In this document: positions 23,993-32,613 of the stretch, piece by piece
Layout: each line of letters starts with the position of its first letter
How positions within the stretch are numbered: the first letter of the stretch is position 1
NCBI RefSeq assembly: GCF_017876755.1
Contig: NZ_JAGIOO010000001.1
Location: forward strand, 4,635,786-4,699,785
Reading direction: 5' to 3'
Source: Crossiella equi
Lineage (GTDB): Bacteria > Actinomycetota > Actinomycetes > Mycobacteriales > Pseudonocardiaceae
Length of the DNA stretch: 64,000 nt
Translations under genes and position numbers: made by a program
Notes under the pieces: model-generated
The model's input: only the letters and a program-made list of their open reading frames with translations
The model's database searches: none
What the model was told of the DNA's origin: nothing

Positions 23993-25035
23993 TCGATGCG
24001 CAGGTTGCCCGGGGCCTTGTCGTTGAAGTCGCCGGTGTCCAGGTACGGGGCGCCCTTCTGGCCCTCGTTGGCACCGCCCTGCACGCGTGCGGCCTCGATC
24101 GCGCCCAGGCTGCCCGGCTTGGGGTCCAGGACGCGCGGCGCGGTGAGCAGCTGGCGGATCGCGGACCGGTAGGAGTCGCCGTCCACCGGGTCGGCGTTCT
24201 GGTCACCGGCCAGCACGAAGCTCTCGCCCGGCGCCAGGCCGCCGCGACGGCCCTGGTCGTCGTAGAGGTAGCCGCCCTTGCCCGGGGTGACGTAGTCGGC
24301 CCACAGCCGGATCTCGTCGTGGTTGCGGCGGCCGTTGCGGTCCTCGGGGCCGTCGAAGGTGGGCGGGGTGGGGTGCGAGACCAGGAAGTGCACCGTGCGG
24401 CGGCCGATCCGCAGCGGCAGGTCCCAGTGCGACTTCGAGGACAGGCGCAGCACGCCCAGCTCCTCCGGCGAGTACCAGCCCTCGGGCAGCGCCGCGCCGG
24501 GCATGTCCGCCCAGCGGAACTTCTGGAACGTGCGCACCCGCGCGGTGTCGATGGGGAACTTCGACAGCACGAGCATGCCGTACTGGCCGGGGAACAGGCC
24601 GAAGCCGAACGCGTCGTCCCCGCCGCCGACCTTGCCGTCGTTGTTCAGGTCGAAGCCGGAGGGCACACCGGTGTTGACCGGGGCGGTGTAGGCGTAGGGG
24701 TAGCTGATCGGGCGGGCGCCCTGCTGGCCCTTCTCCAGGTAGTTCGTGCGGAACAGGTCCGCGGCGCGGTTGTCGCCCACGTAGTCGAACTCGTTGACGA
24801 GCACGACGTCCGGGCGGTTGCGCTGGATGACCTCGGCAACCTTGCGGGCCTGCTCGTTGTCCGGCGTGGCCAGGTGTGTGAGCAGCTCACCCTCGGCGGT
24901 CCGGTTGAGCGAGGCGTTGAACGTGGCGAAGCGGACCCCGCCTGGGCTGGCCTGGGCCTGCGGCGCGAGCACCCCGCCCGCCAGTGCCAGCACGATCGCG
25001 AGCACCGGCGTGTGACGCATCCGGATCACGGGCAT
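23863..25035 (-). CDS. secreted endonuclease/exonuclease/phosphatase-family protein
   Basis: A 390-aa secreted EEP-fold enzyme. It has an N-terminal signal peptide (LAIVLALAGGVLAPQAQASP). The fold motifs are present in order: RFATFNASLN, DVVLVNEFDYVG, GMLVLSKFPI, FLVSHPTPP, VLAGDQNADP and the C-terminal TSDHHLVWLDV. The NE, GDxN and SDH residues needed for catalysis are intact. Whether it cuts nucleic acid, phospholipid or inositol phosphate is open. The start at 25035 has GAGAGGG close upstream; an ATG at 25020 is possible. Its last 43 codons overlap the EamA frame on the other strand. Confidence 0.85.
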   Translation of the reverse strand: MPVIRMRHTPVLAIVLALAGGVLAPQAQASPGGVRFATFNASLNRTAEGELLTHLATPDNEQARKVAEVIQRNRPDVVLVNEFDYVGDNRAADLFRTNYLEKGQQGARPISYPYAYTAPVNTGVPSGFDLNNDGKVGGGDDAFGFGLFPGQYGMLVLSKFPIDTARVRTFQKFRWADMPGAALPEGWYSPEELGVLRLSSKSHWDLPLRIGRRTVHFLVSHPTPPTFDGPEDRNGRRNHDEIRLWADYVTPGKGGYLYDDQGRRGGLAPGESFVLAGDQNADPVDGDSYRSAIRQLLTAPRVLDPKPGSLGAIEAARVQGGANEGQKGAPYLDTGDFNDKAPGNLRIDYVLPSRPLFPLATGVFWPTARSPLARLNDTSDHHLVWLDVLA

Positions 25036-25097
25036 ATCCCTCTCTGTCTGGCACGCTTCTGGTCCTGGCCCATCTTCGGTGACGACGAGCGGGAGTT

Positions 25098-26033
25098 GTG
25101 GTGCGTTTCAACGAGGACGCCGAACTTGATACCTCCCAGGTCGAGGACCTGGGCAGCTCCGGCGGCGGGGTTGGCGGCCGGGTGCTGGTCGGCGGTGGCG
25201 GTGTCAGCCTGGTCGGGATCCTGATCTGGTTCCTGATGTCGCAGTTCGGCGGGGGCGGCACGCTGCCCAGCACGCCCGGCTCGGCCTCCGGGTTCGACGC
25301 GGTGCGCCCGAACCAGCCCGCCAGCGACAGCAGGCTGGCCGAGCGGTGCCGCACCGGCGCGGACGCCAACCGCAACCAGGAGTGCGCGGCGGTGGCCTCG
25401 ATCAACTCGATCCAGGGCTTCTGGCAGGACCAGTTCGCGCGCTCGGGCAAGACCTACCGCAAGGCGACGACGAACTTCTTCTCCGGCGCGGTGAACACCC
25501 GCTGCGGCAACGCCGACTCCTCGGTCGGCCCGTTCTACTGCCCGGCCGACAGCGAGGTCTACATCGACCTGAGCTTCTTCACCGACCTGCGGCAGCGCTT
25601 CGGGGCGGCGGGCGGCACGTTCGTGGAGGCCTACGTGCTCGCGCACGAGTACGGCCACCACGTGCAGAACCTGCTCGGCACGTCCGCGCAGGTCCGGGGC
25701 AACGCGACCGGGCCGGCCTCCGGTTCGGTGCGGCTGGAGCTGCAGGCCGACTGCTACGCCGGGGCCTGGGCCAACCACGCCTCGACGGTGCCCAACTCCT
25801 CCGGCAAGCCGCTGATCACCGAGATCACCGACGACGACGTGAACCGGGCCCTGGACGCGGCCGCCCGGATCGGGGACGACTTCATCCAGTCCCAGCTGGC
25901 CGGGCGCAAGCCGGACCCGAGCCAGTTCAGCCACGGCACGTCCAAGCAGCGGCAGAAGTGGTTCACCACCGGCCTGCGCTCGGGTAACCCGGCCTCGTGC
26001 AACACCTTCGACCGGAATGTGGACCTCGGCTAG
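25098..26033 (+). CDS. neutral zinc metallopeptidase (YpfJ family)
   Basis: A 311-aa membrane-anchored protein. A short cytoplasmic N-terminus rich in Gly, one membrane helix (about 36-49, VSLVGILIWFLM) and an outer domain with the zinc motif HEYGHHVQ near residue 180 followed by a downstream glutamate segment ELQADCYAGAW. This matches the putative neutral zinc metallopeptidase family. The substrate is unknown. Either of two adjacent GTG codons at 25098 can start. It converges on the GNAT gene with the two stop codons sharing CTAG (26030-26033). Confidence 0.87.
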   Translation: MVRFNEDAELDTSQVEDLGSSGGGVGGRVLVGGGGVSLVGILIWFLMSQFGGGGTLPSTPGSASGFDAVRPNQPASDSRLAERCRTGADANRNQECAAVASINSIQGFWQDQFARSGKTYRKATTNFFSGAVNTRCGNADSSVGPFYCPADSEVYIDLSFFTDLRQRFGAAGGTFVEAYVLAHEYGHHVQNLLGTSAQVRGNATGPASGSVRLELQADCYAGAWANHASTVPNSSGKPLITEITDDDVNRALDAAARIGDDFIQSQLAGRKPDPSQFSHGTSKQRQKWFTTGLRSGNPASCNTFDRNVDLG

Positions 26034-26662
26034 ATGCCGAGCATGCTCCGGCAGCCGTCCAGGCCCTCGACCTGGACGGTCCAGTCCGGGCGGCGGAACT
26101 CCTCCCGGGTCAGGCGCAGGCCGATCTCGGTGGCCGCCTCGCCCTTGCGGATCACCGTGCGGATGCCGTTCTCGCGGTAGCCGAGCCTGCGGCTGACGCC
26201 CAGCGAGCGGGCGTTGTCGGAGAAGGCCTCCGAACCGGCGGTCGTGGCGCCGAGGTGGTCGAAGGCGAAGGCCAGCACGGCCGCGCGCATCTCGGTGCCG
26301 AAGCCCTGGCCCTGGTGGGCCAGGCCGAGCCAGGAGCCGCTGCGCACCTCGCGGCGGATGGCGAAGTCCTTGGCGCTGAGGTCCTGGCTGCCGATGACCC
26401 GGCCCTCGTGCCGGACGGTGAAGCTGATGTTCCACTCCTCGGGCTTGAACCGGGCGCGGTGCAGCCAGCGGAACTGGAACACACCCCGCTCCAGCTCACC
26501 GGGCGGCAGCTCGGTCCACGGCGAGATGAACGGCATCTCCCCCGGCGGGTGCACGCCCCGGGTGACGAGCTCGGCCAGCTCGTGCAGGCTCTCGTCGTCG
26601 TCCGGGCGCAGTTCCAGGCGCGGCGTGCGCAGAACCAGGTGTCTCAGCGGCCATGGGTCCAT
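26030..26662 (-). CDS. GNAT-family (RimJ/RimL type) acetyltransferase
   Basis: A 210-aa acetyltransferase beginning MDPWPLRHLVLRTPRLELRP. The acetyl-CoA site is seen in WLGLAHQGQGFGTEMRAAVL (Q/R-x-x-G-x-G/A), followed by AFSDNARSLGVSRRLGYREN, which is usual for RimJ/RimL relatives acting on protein N-termini or small amines. Substrate unknown. The ATG at 26662 is chosen; the longer frame upstream reads into the promoter of the divergent oxidoreductase. Confidence 0.85.
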   Translation of the reverse strand: MDPWPLRHLVLRTPRLELRPDDDESLHELAELVTRGVHPPGEMPFISPWTELPPGELERGVFQFRWLHRARFKPEEWNISFTVRHEGRVIGSQDLSAKDFAIRREVRSGSWLGLAHQGQGFGTEMRAAVLAFAFDHLGATTAGSEAFSDNARSLGVSRRLGYRENGIRTVIRKGEAATEIGLRLTREEFRRPDWTVQVEGLDGCRSMLGI

Positions 26663-26723
26663 GACCGGATGGTGGGCGAACGGTGTGCTGCCCGCCACCG
26701 AAATTAGGTCTAGCGTCACGGGC

Positions 26724-27710
26724 ATGTACGCGATCAGTATCCGCGAGCCGGGTGGTCCCGATGTCCTCCGCTGGGCGCCGAGGCCGGACCCGGAGCCCGG
26801 TCCCGGTGAGGTCGTCATCGACATCGCCGCGGCCGCGGTGAACCGGGCCGACCTGTTGCAGCGCCAGGGTTTCTACCCGCCGCCGCCCGGGGTCACCTCG
26901 GTGCTCGGGCTGGAGTGCTCGGGCCGGATCGCCAAGATCGGCAAGGGTGTCACCGGGTGGCAGGTCGGGGACGAGGTGTGCGCGCTGCTGGCCGGTGGCG
27001 GTTACGCCGAGCGCGTAAGCGTGCCCGCGGTCCAGGTGCTGCCGGTGCCCAAGGGCGTCGACCTGGTCACCGCCGCCGGGCTGCCCGAGGTCACCTGCAC
27101 GGTGTGGTCGAACGTGGTCATGCTCGCGGGCCTCAAGGAGGGCGAGCTCTTCCTCGCGCACGGCGGGGCGGGCGGCATCGGCACCTGCGCGATCCAGATC
27201 GGCAAGGCCCTGGGCGCGACGGTCGCGGTGACCGCCGGTACGCCGGAGGGCCTGCACGAGTGCGCGCGGCTGGGCGCCGACCTCACGGTGAACTACCGCG
27301 AGCAGGACTTCGTCGAGGTGGTCAAGCAGGCCACCGGCGGCCGGGGCGCGGACGTGGTGCTGGACAACATGGGCGCGGCCTACCTGGCGCGCAACATCGA
27401 CGTGCTGGCGGCGGGCGGTCGGCTCGTCGTGATCGGCATGCAGGGCGGCCGCAAGGCCGAGCTGGACCTCAGCAAGCTGCTGGCCAAGCGCGCGAGCGTG
27501 GCCGCGACCGGCCTGCGCGGGCGTCCGGTGGACGGGCCGGGCAGCAAGGCCGAGGTGGTCGCGGACGTGCGCGCGAGGCTGTGGCCGCTGGTCGAGCAGG
27601 GCAAGGTCACCGTGGTCGAGCACGCGCGCGTGCCGATGCAGGAGGCGGGCAAGGCGCACGAGATGCTCGAGGCGGGCGGTGTGGTGGGCAAGATCCTGCT
27701 GGTCCGCTGA
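26724..27710 (+). CDS. zinc-free NAD(P)H:quinone oxidoreductase (PIG3 type)
   Basis: A 328-aa medium-chain reductase beginning MYAISIREPGGPDVLRW. The GroES-like domain has NRADLLQRQGFYPPPPG, a PIG3/QOR hallmark, and the NADPH domain has LAHGGAGGIGTCAIQ. Structural zinc cysteines are absent. It reduces quinones, probably in detoxification. The next genes (class V aminotransferase, then bpa, then wall genes) keep an order like M. tuberculosis Rv3777-Rv3780. The mRNA leader is short, and no clear ribosome-binding site precedes the ATG. Confidence 0.9.
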   Translation: MYAISIREPGGPDVLRWAPRPDPEPGPGEVVIDIAAAAVNRADLLQRQGFYPPPPGVTSVLGLECSGRIAKIGKGVTGWQVGDEVCALLAGGGYAERVSVPAVQVLPVPKGVDLVTAAGLPEVTCTVWSNVVMLAGLKEGELFLAHGGAGGIGTCAIQIGKALGATVAVTAGTPEGLHECARLGADLTVNYREQDFVEVVKQATGGRGADVVLDNMGAAYLARNIDVLAAGGRLVVIGMQGGRKAELDLSKLLAKRASVAATGLRGRPVDGPGSKAEVVADVRARLWPLVEQGKVTVVEHARVPMQEAGKAHEMLEAGGVVGKILLVR

Positions 27711-27718
27711 GCCCTCCC

Positions 27719-27744
27719 GGGGGATCACCATCCGGTGGTCCCCC
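27719..27744. terminator. terminator between converging genes
   Basis: An 11-bp hairpin with one mismatch (arms 27719-27729 and 27734-27744) fills the 39-bp gap between the oxidoreductase and the methyltransferase stops. Confidence 0.65.
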
Positions 27745-27749
27745 TGGCC

Positions 27750-28409
27750 TCAGGTCGGCAGGCTGCCGATCGCCAGCCTGGTGCCGGACGGGTCGGTGCG
27801 GCCACGCAGGCCGTACTCCTCCTGCCAGCGGGTGAGCACGGTCAGCTCACCGGGCCGGTCCACGTCGTCCAGCATGATCGTCGCCCCGGGCGCCAGGGCC
27901 CAGCGCAGCACCGGGACCGCCGGGTACCGGGCCAGCGAGCGGCCCTGGTCCGCGCTCGGCGGGCCGTCCACCAGCAGCAGGTCGACCAGGCCGAAGCGGT
28001 CCACATAGGACGTCACTTCCCGGTGCACCAGCACCGGCGAGTACCAGTCCAGGGAGCCGACCGCGGACGGGTGCTGGCCCAGCGGCATGTGCACCGACCG
28101 GGCCACCTGGTGCAGGCCCTCCCGGCGCAGCTGGGTGTTCACGAACGCGGCCCAGCGCTCGTCGTGCTCGATCGAGAGCAGGTGGCCGAAGCCGCGGCGG
28201 CCGAGCATGCGGGCCACCACGATCGTGGAGGAACCGCTGCCGCACTCCAGCAGCACCGTGCGGTTGCCGATCATCACCTCGTCCAGCACCGCGATGAGCC
28301 CGGTGGGGCGCAGCGCGGCCGAGGTGAACGGCAGGTATTCGGTGAGCAGGGGCGACAGCTTCTGCCACGCGGCGAGATCGGCGACCGCGCGGGCCAGCGA
28401 GTCGTTCAA
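27750..28409 (-). CDS. class I SAM-dependent methyltransferase-like protein
   Basis: A 219-aa protein with a Rossmann-type motif I, LLECGSGSSTIVVARML (residues about 53-69), an acidic loop after strand 2 (LLSIEHDERW) and DLLLVDGPPS as motif IV. This suits a class I methyltransferase fold; target unknown. It starts at a TTG (28409) behind GGAGG and lies 21 bases after the aminotransferase gene, so the two form an operon. In this lineage the neighbourhood is otherwise conserved, so it may act together with the aminotransferase-like protein. Confidence 0.72.
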   Translation of the reverse strand: MNDSLARAVADLAAWQKLSPLLTEYLPFTSAALRPTGLIAVLDEVMIGNRTVLLECGSGSSTIVVARMLGRRGFGHLLSIEHDERWAAFVNTQLRREGLHQVARSVHMPLGQHPSAVGSLDWYSPVLVHREVTSYVDRFGLVDLLLVDGPPSADQGRSLARYPAVPVLRWALAPGATIMLDDVDRPGELTVLTRWQEEYGLRGRTDPSGTRLAIGSLPT

Positions 28410-28430
28410 CCAGCCTCCAGCCGGACCGGA

Positions 28431-29630
28431 TCAGCGCAGCTCGGCGACCGCGCGGACGAGCTGGTCCACCTCGGCCGCGTTGGTGTAGTGGGCGAGGCCG
28501 ACGCGGATCGCACCGCCGACCTCACCGACGCCCAGCGCGGCGAAAACGCCATTGTGCCCGGAGTCGTGGAAGGCGCACACCCCTCGTTCGGCCAGGTGTT
28601 CCACCGCCTCCCACGCCTTCGCGCCGGTGATGGTGAAGGCCAGGGACGGGATGCGGCGCATGGCATCGCCGATGACCATGACGTGCCGCATCGCGCGCAG
28701 CTCGTTGATCAGGTTGGCCAGCAGGCCCGCCTGGTAGGCCTTCACCGAACCGAGCGAGGTGAGCAGGCGTTCGCGGCGCGGGCCGATCGCCGCGTCGTCC
28801 AGGCCCGCGAGGTAGTCCACGGACGCGACCAGACCGGCGAGCAGCGGGTAGGCGTGCGGGCCGAGCTCCAGGCGCTCCGGCCCGCGCGCACCGTGTTCCA
28901 GGGCGGCCGAGGGCAGGCGGTCGAGCAGGCTGGCGTCGCGGAAGGCGAGCGCGCCGACCGGCGGTCCGCCCCAGGCGGAGGCGGACACCGCGACCACGTC
29001 GGCGCCCATGGACAGCACGTCCAGGGGCACGAACGGGGCGGCGGAGGTGGCGTCGACGACCACGAGCGCACCGTGCTTGCGGGCGACCTGGGCGACGTGC
29101 CGGACGTCCGGGCGGGTGCCGACGGCGCCGGAGGCCGCGGTGATGGCGACCGCCTTGGTGCTGCCGGTGATCACTCCGTCGTACTGCCACGCGGGCAGCT
29201 CGCAGGTCTCGATGTCGATCTCGCCCCAGCGCACGCTGCCCCCGGCGCGCTGTGCGGCGCGTACCCAGGGTGACACGTTGCCGGGGTGGTCGAGGCGGGA
29301 GACGACCACTTCGTCCCCCAGCATCCAGCCCTCGCCGAGCGCGTCGGCGAGGCGTTGGAGGAGCGCCGGTGCGCTGGGTCCGAGGACCACACCAGCCGGA
29401 TCGCACCCCACGAGGTCAGCGACCGAACGACGGGCCGCGTCCACGATCGCCTCTGCTCGCTGGGAGGCGGGAAATATTCCGCCAGGCCCGGAAACCGGAG
29501 CACGCAACGCGGTCGAGACCGCGGTCGCCACCTGTTCGGGTACCTGCATACCCGCTGGTGAATCGAGGTGGACCCACCCGTCGCCCAGCGCGGGGAACAA
29601 GCCCCGTACCCGAGCGACGTCGTACGCCAT
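28431..29630 (-). CDS. cysteine-desulfurase-like class V aminotransferase homologue without the PLP lysine
   Basis: A 399-aa fold-type I protein beginning MAYDVARVRGLFPALGDGWV, as its M. tuberculosis counterpart Rv3778c does. SRLDHPGNVSPW, NTG-like TAASGAVGTRPDV and VVVDATSAAPF follow the family. At the place of the Schiff-base lysine, where the family has S-x-H-K-x-x-G-P, this protein reads VSASAWGGPPVGAL, with no lysine. It is therefore unlikely to be a normal PLP transaminase or desulfurase. The ATG at 29630 is preferred over a GTG at 29639. It is divergent from bpa and followed by the methyltransferase. Confidence 0.82.
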   Translation of the reverse strand: MAYDVARVRGLFPALGDGWVHLDSPAGMQVPEQVATAVSTALRAPVSGPGGIFPASQRAEAIVDAARRSVADLVGCDPAGVVLGPSAPALLQRLADALGEGWMLGDEVVVSRLDHPGNVSPWVRAAQRAGGSVRWGEIDIETCELPAWQYDGVITGSTKAVAITAASGAVGTRPDVRHVAQVARKHGALVVVDATSAAPFVPLDVLSMGADVVAVSASAWGGPPVGALAFRDASLLDRLPSAALEHGARGPERLELGPHAYPLLAGLVASVDYLAGLDDAAIGPRRERLLTSLGSVKAYQAGLLANLINELRAMRHVMVIGDAMRRIPSLAFTITGAKAWEAVEHLAERGVCAFHDSGHNGVFAALGVGEVGGAIRVGLAHYTNAAEVDQLVRAVAELR

Positions 29631-29753
29631 GGAAGACACCGTACGGAGGACGCCAAATCGCGGGAACCCCGGGTCTGTTCAGTGACCGAGTGTGGGCACG
29701 GAAACGGGGTATCCGGGTCGCGTCCGGACCTGCCCGCGAGCGAGGATGGGGCC

Positions 29754-30299
29754 ATGAGTCAGCCCAACGACAACGAGCAGCAGGTCGTGGTCATCGGTCC
29801 GGACGGCACCCCCATCGGGGCGGCCCTGCCGCTCGGCAACCTCGTCACCGAGGGTGATGGGGAGCACGTCGGCAACGATGTGAGTGACATGGTCGAGCAA
29901 CCGGCCAAGGTCATGCGCATCGGTACGATGATCAAGCAGCTGCTCGAGGAGGTGCGGGCGGCGCCGCTGGACGAGGCGAGCCGCAACCGCCTGCGCGAGA
30001 TCCACAAGTCCTCGATCCGCGAGCTGGAGCAGGGCCTGGCCCCCGAGCTGCGCGACGAGCTGGAGCGGCTGTCCCTGCCGTTCAACGACGACTCCACCCC
30101 GTCCGACGCCGAGCTGCGCATCGCGCAGGCCCAGCTCGTCGGCTGGCTGGAGGGGCTCTTCCACGGCATCCAGACCGCGCTGTTCGCCCAGCAGATGGCC
30201 GCGCGTGTGCAGCTGGAGCAGATGCGCCGCGGCGCGCTGCCACCCGGCAAGGGCGGTGAGGAGGGCCCGCACCTCGGCGGTGGCGGGCAGTACCTCTAG
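29754..30299 (+). CDS. bpa: bacterial proteasome activator Bpa
   Basis: A 181-aa, ring-forming, ATP-independent activator of the actinobacterial 20S proteasome. The four-helix core spans about residues 55-150 (KVMRIGTMIKQLLEEVRAAP, then LVGWLEGLFHGIQTALFAQQ). The C-terminus ends GGGGQYL: the final GQYL is the known motif that docks into proteasome alpha-subunit pockets. Length matches M. tuberculosis Rv3780. GAGGA lies before the ATG at 29754. Its TAG stop shares CTAG with the stop of the converging SagB gene (30296-30299). Confidence 0.93.
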   Translation: MSQPNDNEQQVVVIGPDGTPIGAALPLGNLVTEGDGEHVGNDVSDMVEQPAKVMRIGTMIKQLLEEVRAAPLDEASRNRLREIHKSSIRELEQGLAPELRDELERLSLPFNDDSTPSDAELRIAQAQLVGWLEGLFHGIQTALFAQQMAARVQLEQMRRGALPPGKGGEEGPHLGGGGQYL

Positions 30300-31249
30300 G
30301 ACACGCCCTGAGGGCCGATGGCCAGCGCGTGCAGCACGCGCTGGCCGTCCTGCCAGGCGTTGATCCAACAGCCGACCGGACGCACCGCCAGGCCCGCCTG
30401 GGTGGCCAGCAGCCAGGTGCGGTGCAGGTCCATCCCGGCACGCACGTAGTCCAGCGGTGTGCCCTCGCCCGTGGCCAGGACGAGGCGTTCGGCACCGAGC
30501 AGCTCGGGCTGGCCGCACGAGCGCGCGGCCAGGTACTCCGTGGGCCGGATGCCGTCCACCGCAACGGGTCCCCGGCCCGGCCAGGGCGCCGAGCAGCGGG
30601 CCAGCAGGGTTTCCCGGGTCACCTCCGGCGGGTCCCAGGGCAGCGCGGCCGGTGGGTGCGTGCCCAGTTCGCGCAGGGCCTCCTCGACCAGCGGCAGCCC
30701 GGGCGGCTCCGGCTCGGGCACCGGAGTGGATTTGTCGACATATTCCCTTGTGGACAGTCCTAAGCGGATGGTGACCAACGGGTACGCGCCGTCACGGGGC
30801 GGCCCGGGGGTGAACGCCGCCTCGGCCGGGCGGCCGAGCACGTGCGCGGCGGCCAGCACGGCAGCGGTGGCGTGGCCCAGGTCCAGCAGCAGCACCGGCA
30901 GCGAGCGCGGGCCGTACCGCCAGGTGGTGCGGTGCGGTTGCAGCGCGAGGGTGAGCACGTCGCCGGGCGGTCCGTGCAGGGCATGCGCGACGGGGTCGTA
31001 GTAGGCGTCGCCCAGGTGCGCGTTGACCGGGTAGCGACCGCCCGCCGAGGGCACCCGGCGCAGCCGCACGCCCCCGACCTTGCGCAGCGGGTCCCCGGCC
31101 AGCGACAGGTCGAACAGCTCGCCCCGGGGCAGCGGAGTGGGAGTGCTGTCCGGGAAGACCAGGCGGCTGCGCGGCCAGTCGGCGAGCACGGTCGGGCCCG
31201 GGTCCGCTCCGGTCCAGGCCGCCTCGAACGCCCGGGCCAGCGCGCTCAC
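30296..31249 (-). CDS. SagB-type FMN dehydrogenase of the RiPP operon
   Basis: A 317-aa nitroreductase-fold protein, last gene of the RiPP operon. The SagB hallmark RRVPSAGGRYPVN lies at about residues 64-76, and the second half has YVRAGMDLHRTWLLATQAGL, the flavin-pocket helix of this family. Such enzymes oxidise azolines made by YcaO to aromatic azoles with FMN. The GTG at 31249 overlaps the ycaO stop by four bases (GTGA). It converges on bpa. The presence of a dehydrogenase predicts oxazole, not just oxazoline, rings in the product, although only serines are available in the precursor. Confidence 0.85.
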   Translation of the reverse strand: MSALARAFEAAWTGADPGPTVLADWPRSRLVFPDSTPTPLPRGELFDLSLAGDPLRKVGGVRLRRVPSAGGRYPVNAHLGDAYYDPVAHALHGPPGDVLTLALQPHRTTWRYGPRSLPVLLLDLGHATAAVLAAAHVLGRPAEAAFTPGPPRDGAYPLVTIRLGLSTREYVDKSTPVPEPEPPGLPLVEEALRELGTHPPAALPWDPPEVTRETLLARCSAPWPGRGPVAVDGIRPTEYLAARSCGQPELLGAERLVLATGEGTPLDYVRAGMDLHRTWLLATQAGLAVRPVGCWINAWQDGQRVLHALAIGPQGVS

Positions 31250-32613
31250 AGCATCGGCGGCGGGTCGAGCACCAGGCCGTCCGGGCCCGCGAGCGGGCTG
31301 GCCGCAGGGGCCCAGCCCCGGGCCTGCTGCACCTCCCGCCAGCGCGGCAGGCCCAGGTACCGGAAGGCGGCCGGGGCGTTCGGCACCAGCCCGGTGGCCG
31401 CGACCCGCAGCACGCGCCACGGCGTCTCGGCGACGTCCGGGGTGGTCAGGTCGACCGTGGCCACCCGGCAGCCCGCCACCCGCAGGCTGTGCCGCAGCGC
31501 GGGCAGGTCCCCGCCGCACAGGTCGGTCGCGGCGACCTCCTCGGCCGGTTCGGTGAACCGGGGCAGCAGCGCGTCCTGGGTGCGCGGGTCCAGCCAGACC
31601 TGCGGCTGCGCGCCGAGGTCGCGCACCTTGGCGAACTGCTCCCCCGCCACGTCCCGGTAGCCCCGGTCGGCCTGGTGCGGCAGGTAGAGGCCGTCGGCGA
31701 GCACGCCCGCCTTGATCGTGTCGAACACCCAGCCGTCGGACTCCAGCAGGCCGAGCGTGAAGGTCCAGGTGTGCACGGCCTCCATCGCGGCCTTCGCGCA
31801 CGCCTCCGCCGGGTCGAACCGCGCCGCGCCCCCGCCCGCGACGATCCCGGTCTCCGGGTCGACGGCCACCGCGGCCACGCAGGCCACCGGGTGCTCGGTG
31901 GGCAGCTCCACCAGGTGCACCTCCAGGCGGGTACCGGCCAGGTCGGCGCGCAGGCCGGGCACCGAGTCGACCGGGATGCCCCGGGACGGCCCGCCCAGGT
32001 GCCACCACAGCTCCAGCGCGTCGCGTTCGAGCAGCTCCAGCAGGCCGCGGCGGTGCGCGTCCCCGGCGTCCGCGCCGGTGGCGATGCCCGCGTAGTTGAG
32101 GTGGTGCAGCCGGGTCTCGCGGCGGCGCGCGCCGGTGAAGTAGTTGAGGTAGACCCAGGACGCGGGCAGCCAGCACGGCTGGCCGTCCTCCTCCCCCAGC
32201 GTCCACAGCAGCTCGGTGTCGCCGGTGAACTCGCGGTACGGGAAGCCGGGCAGCCCGTGCTGCCAGGGCGCGAAGAACGGCAGGTCCGCCGGGCCGAAGT
32301 GCCGCACGCCCTCGGCCGCGAGCTCGTCGGCGGTGGTCCGGCGCAGGCGCGGGTCGGTCAGCGGGGGCAGCCGGTTGCCGCAGTACCGCTCCACGGCCTC
32401 GCCCAGGGCCGCCACCCGCGCGCCCTCGACGTCGCCGAAGGTCGTGCCCAGGCTGACCCGGTCGGCGGGCCAGGCGCCGAGGCGGCGGGCGTCGGCGACC
32501 TCGGCCACCACGCCCCGGTACCGGGTGGGCAGGCCGGGCACGTTCGCCACGTCGTTGAACCGGCGCACGATGCCGGTGAGCGGGTCGACCAGGGTTTCCG
32601 GGGACAGGCTCAC
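31246..32613 (-). CDS. YcaO-domain cyclodehydratase of the RiPP operon
   Basis: A 455-aa YcaO protein that would use ATP to activate peptide amides and cyclise Ser/Thr/Cys side chains. Nucleotide-site residues are present: GEAVERY (E72, E75), the ExxxR motif E193-x3-R197 in LLELLERDAL, and E278 in CAKAAMEAVHTW. The C-terminus ends DPPPML, a proline-rich tail but not the textbook PxPxP. There is no fused ThiF domain, so it needs the separate E1-like partner at 34025-34807. Start GTG 32613 and stop are both four-base GTGA overlaps with neighbours. Confidence 0.9.
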   Translation of the reverse strand: MSLSPETLVDPLTGIVRRFNDVANVPGLPTRYRGVVAEVADARRLGAWPADRVSLGTTFGDVEGARVAALGEAVERYCGNRLPPLTDPRLRRTTADELAAEGVRHFGPADLPFFAPWQHGLPGFPYREFTGDTELLWTLGEEDGQPCWLPASWVYLNYFTGARRRETRLHHLNYAGIATGADAGDAHRRGLLELLERDALELWWHLGGPSRGIPVDSVPGLRADLAGTRLEVHLVELPTEHPVACVAAVAVDPETGIVAGGGAARFDPAEACAKAAMEAVHTWTFTLGLLESDGWVFDTIKAGVLADGLYLPHQADRGYRDVAGEQFAKVRDLGAQPQVWLDPRTQDALLPRFTEPAEEVAATDLCGGDLPALRHSLRVAGCRVATVDLTTPDVAETPWRVLRVAATGLVPNAPAAFRYLGLPRWREVQQARGWAPAASPLAGPDGLVLDPPPML

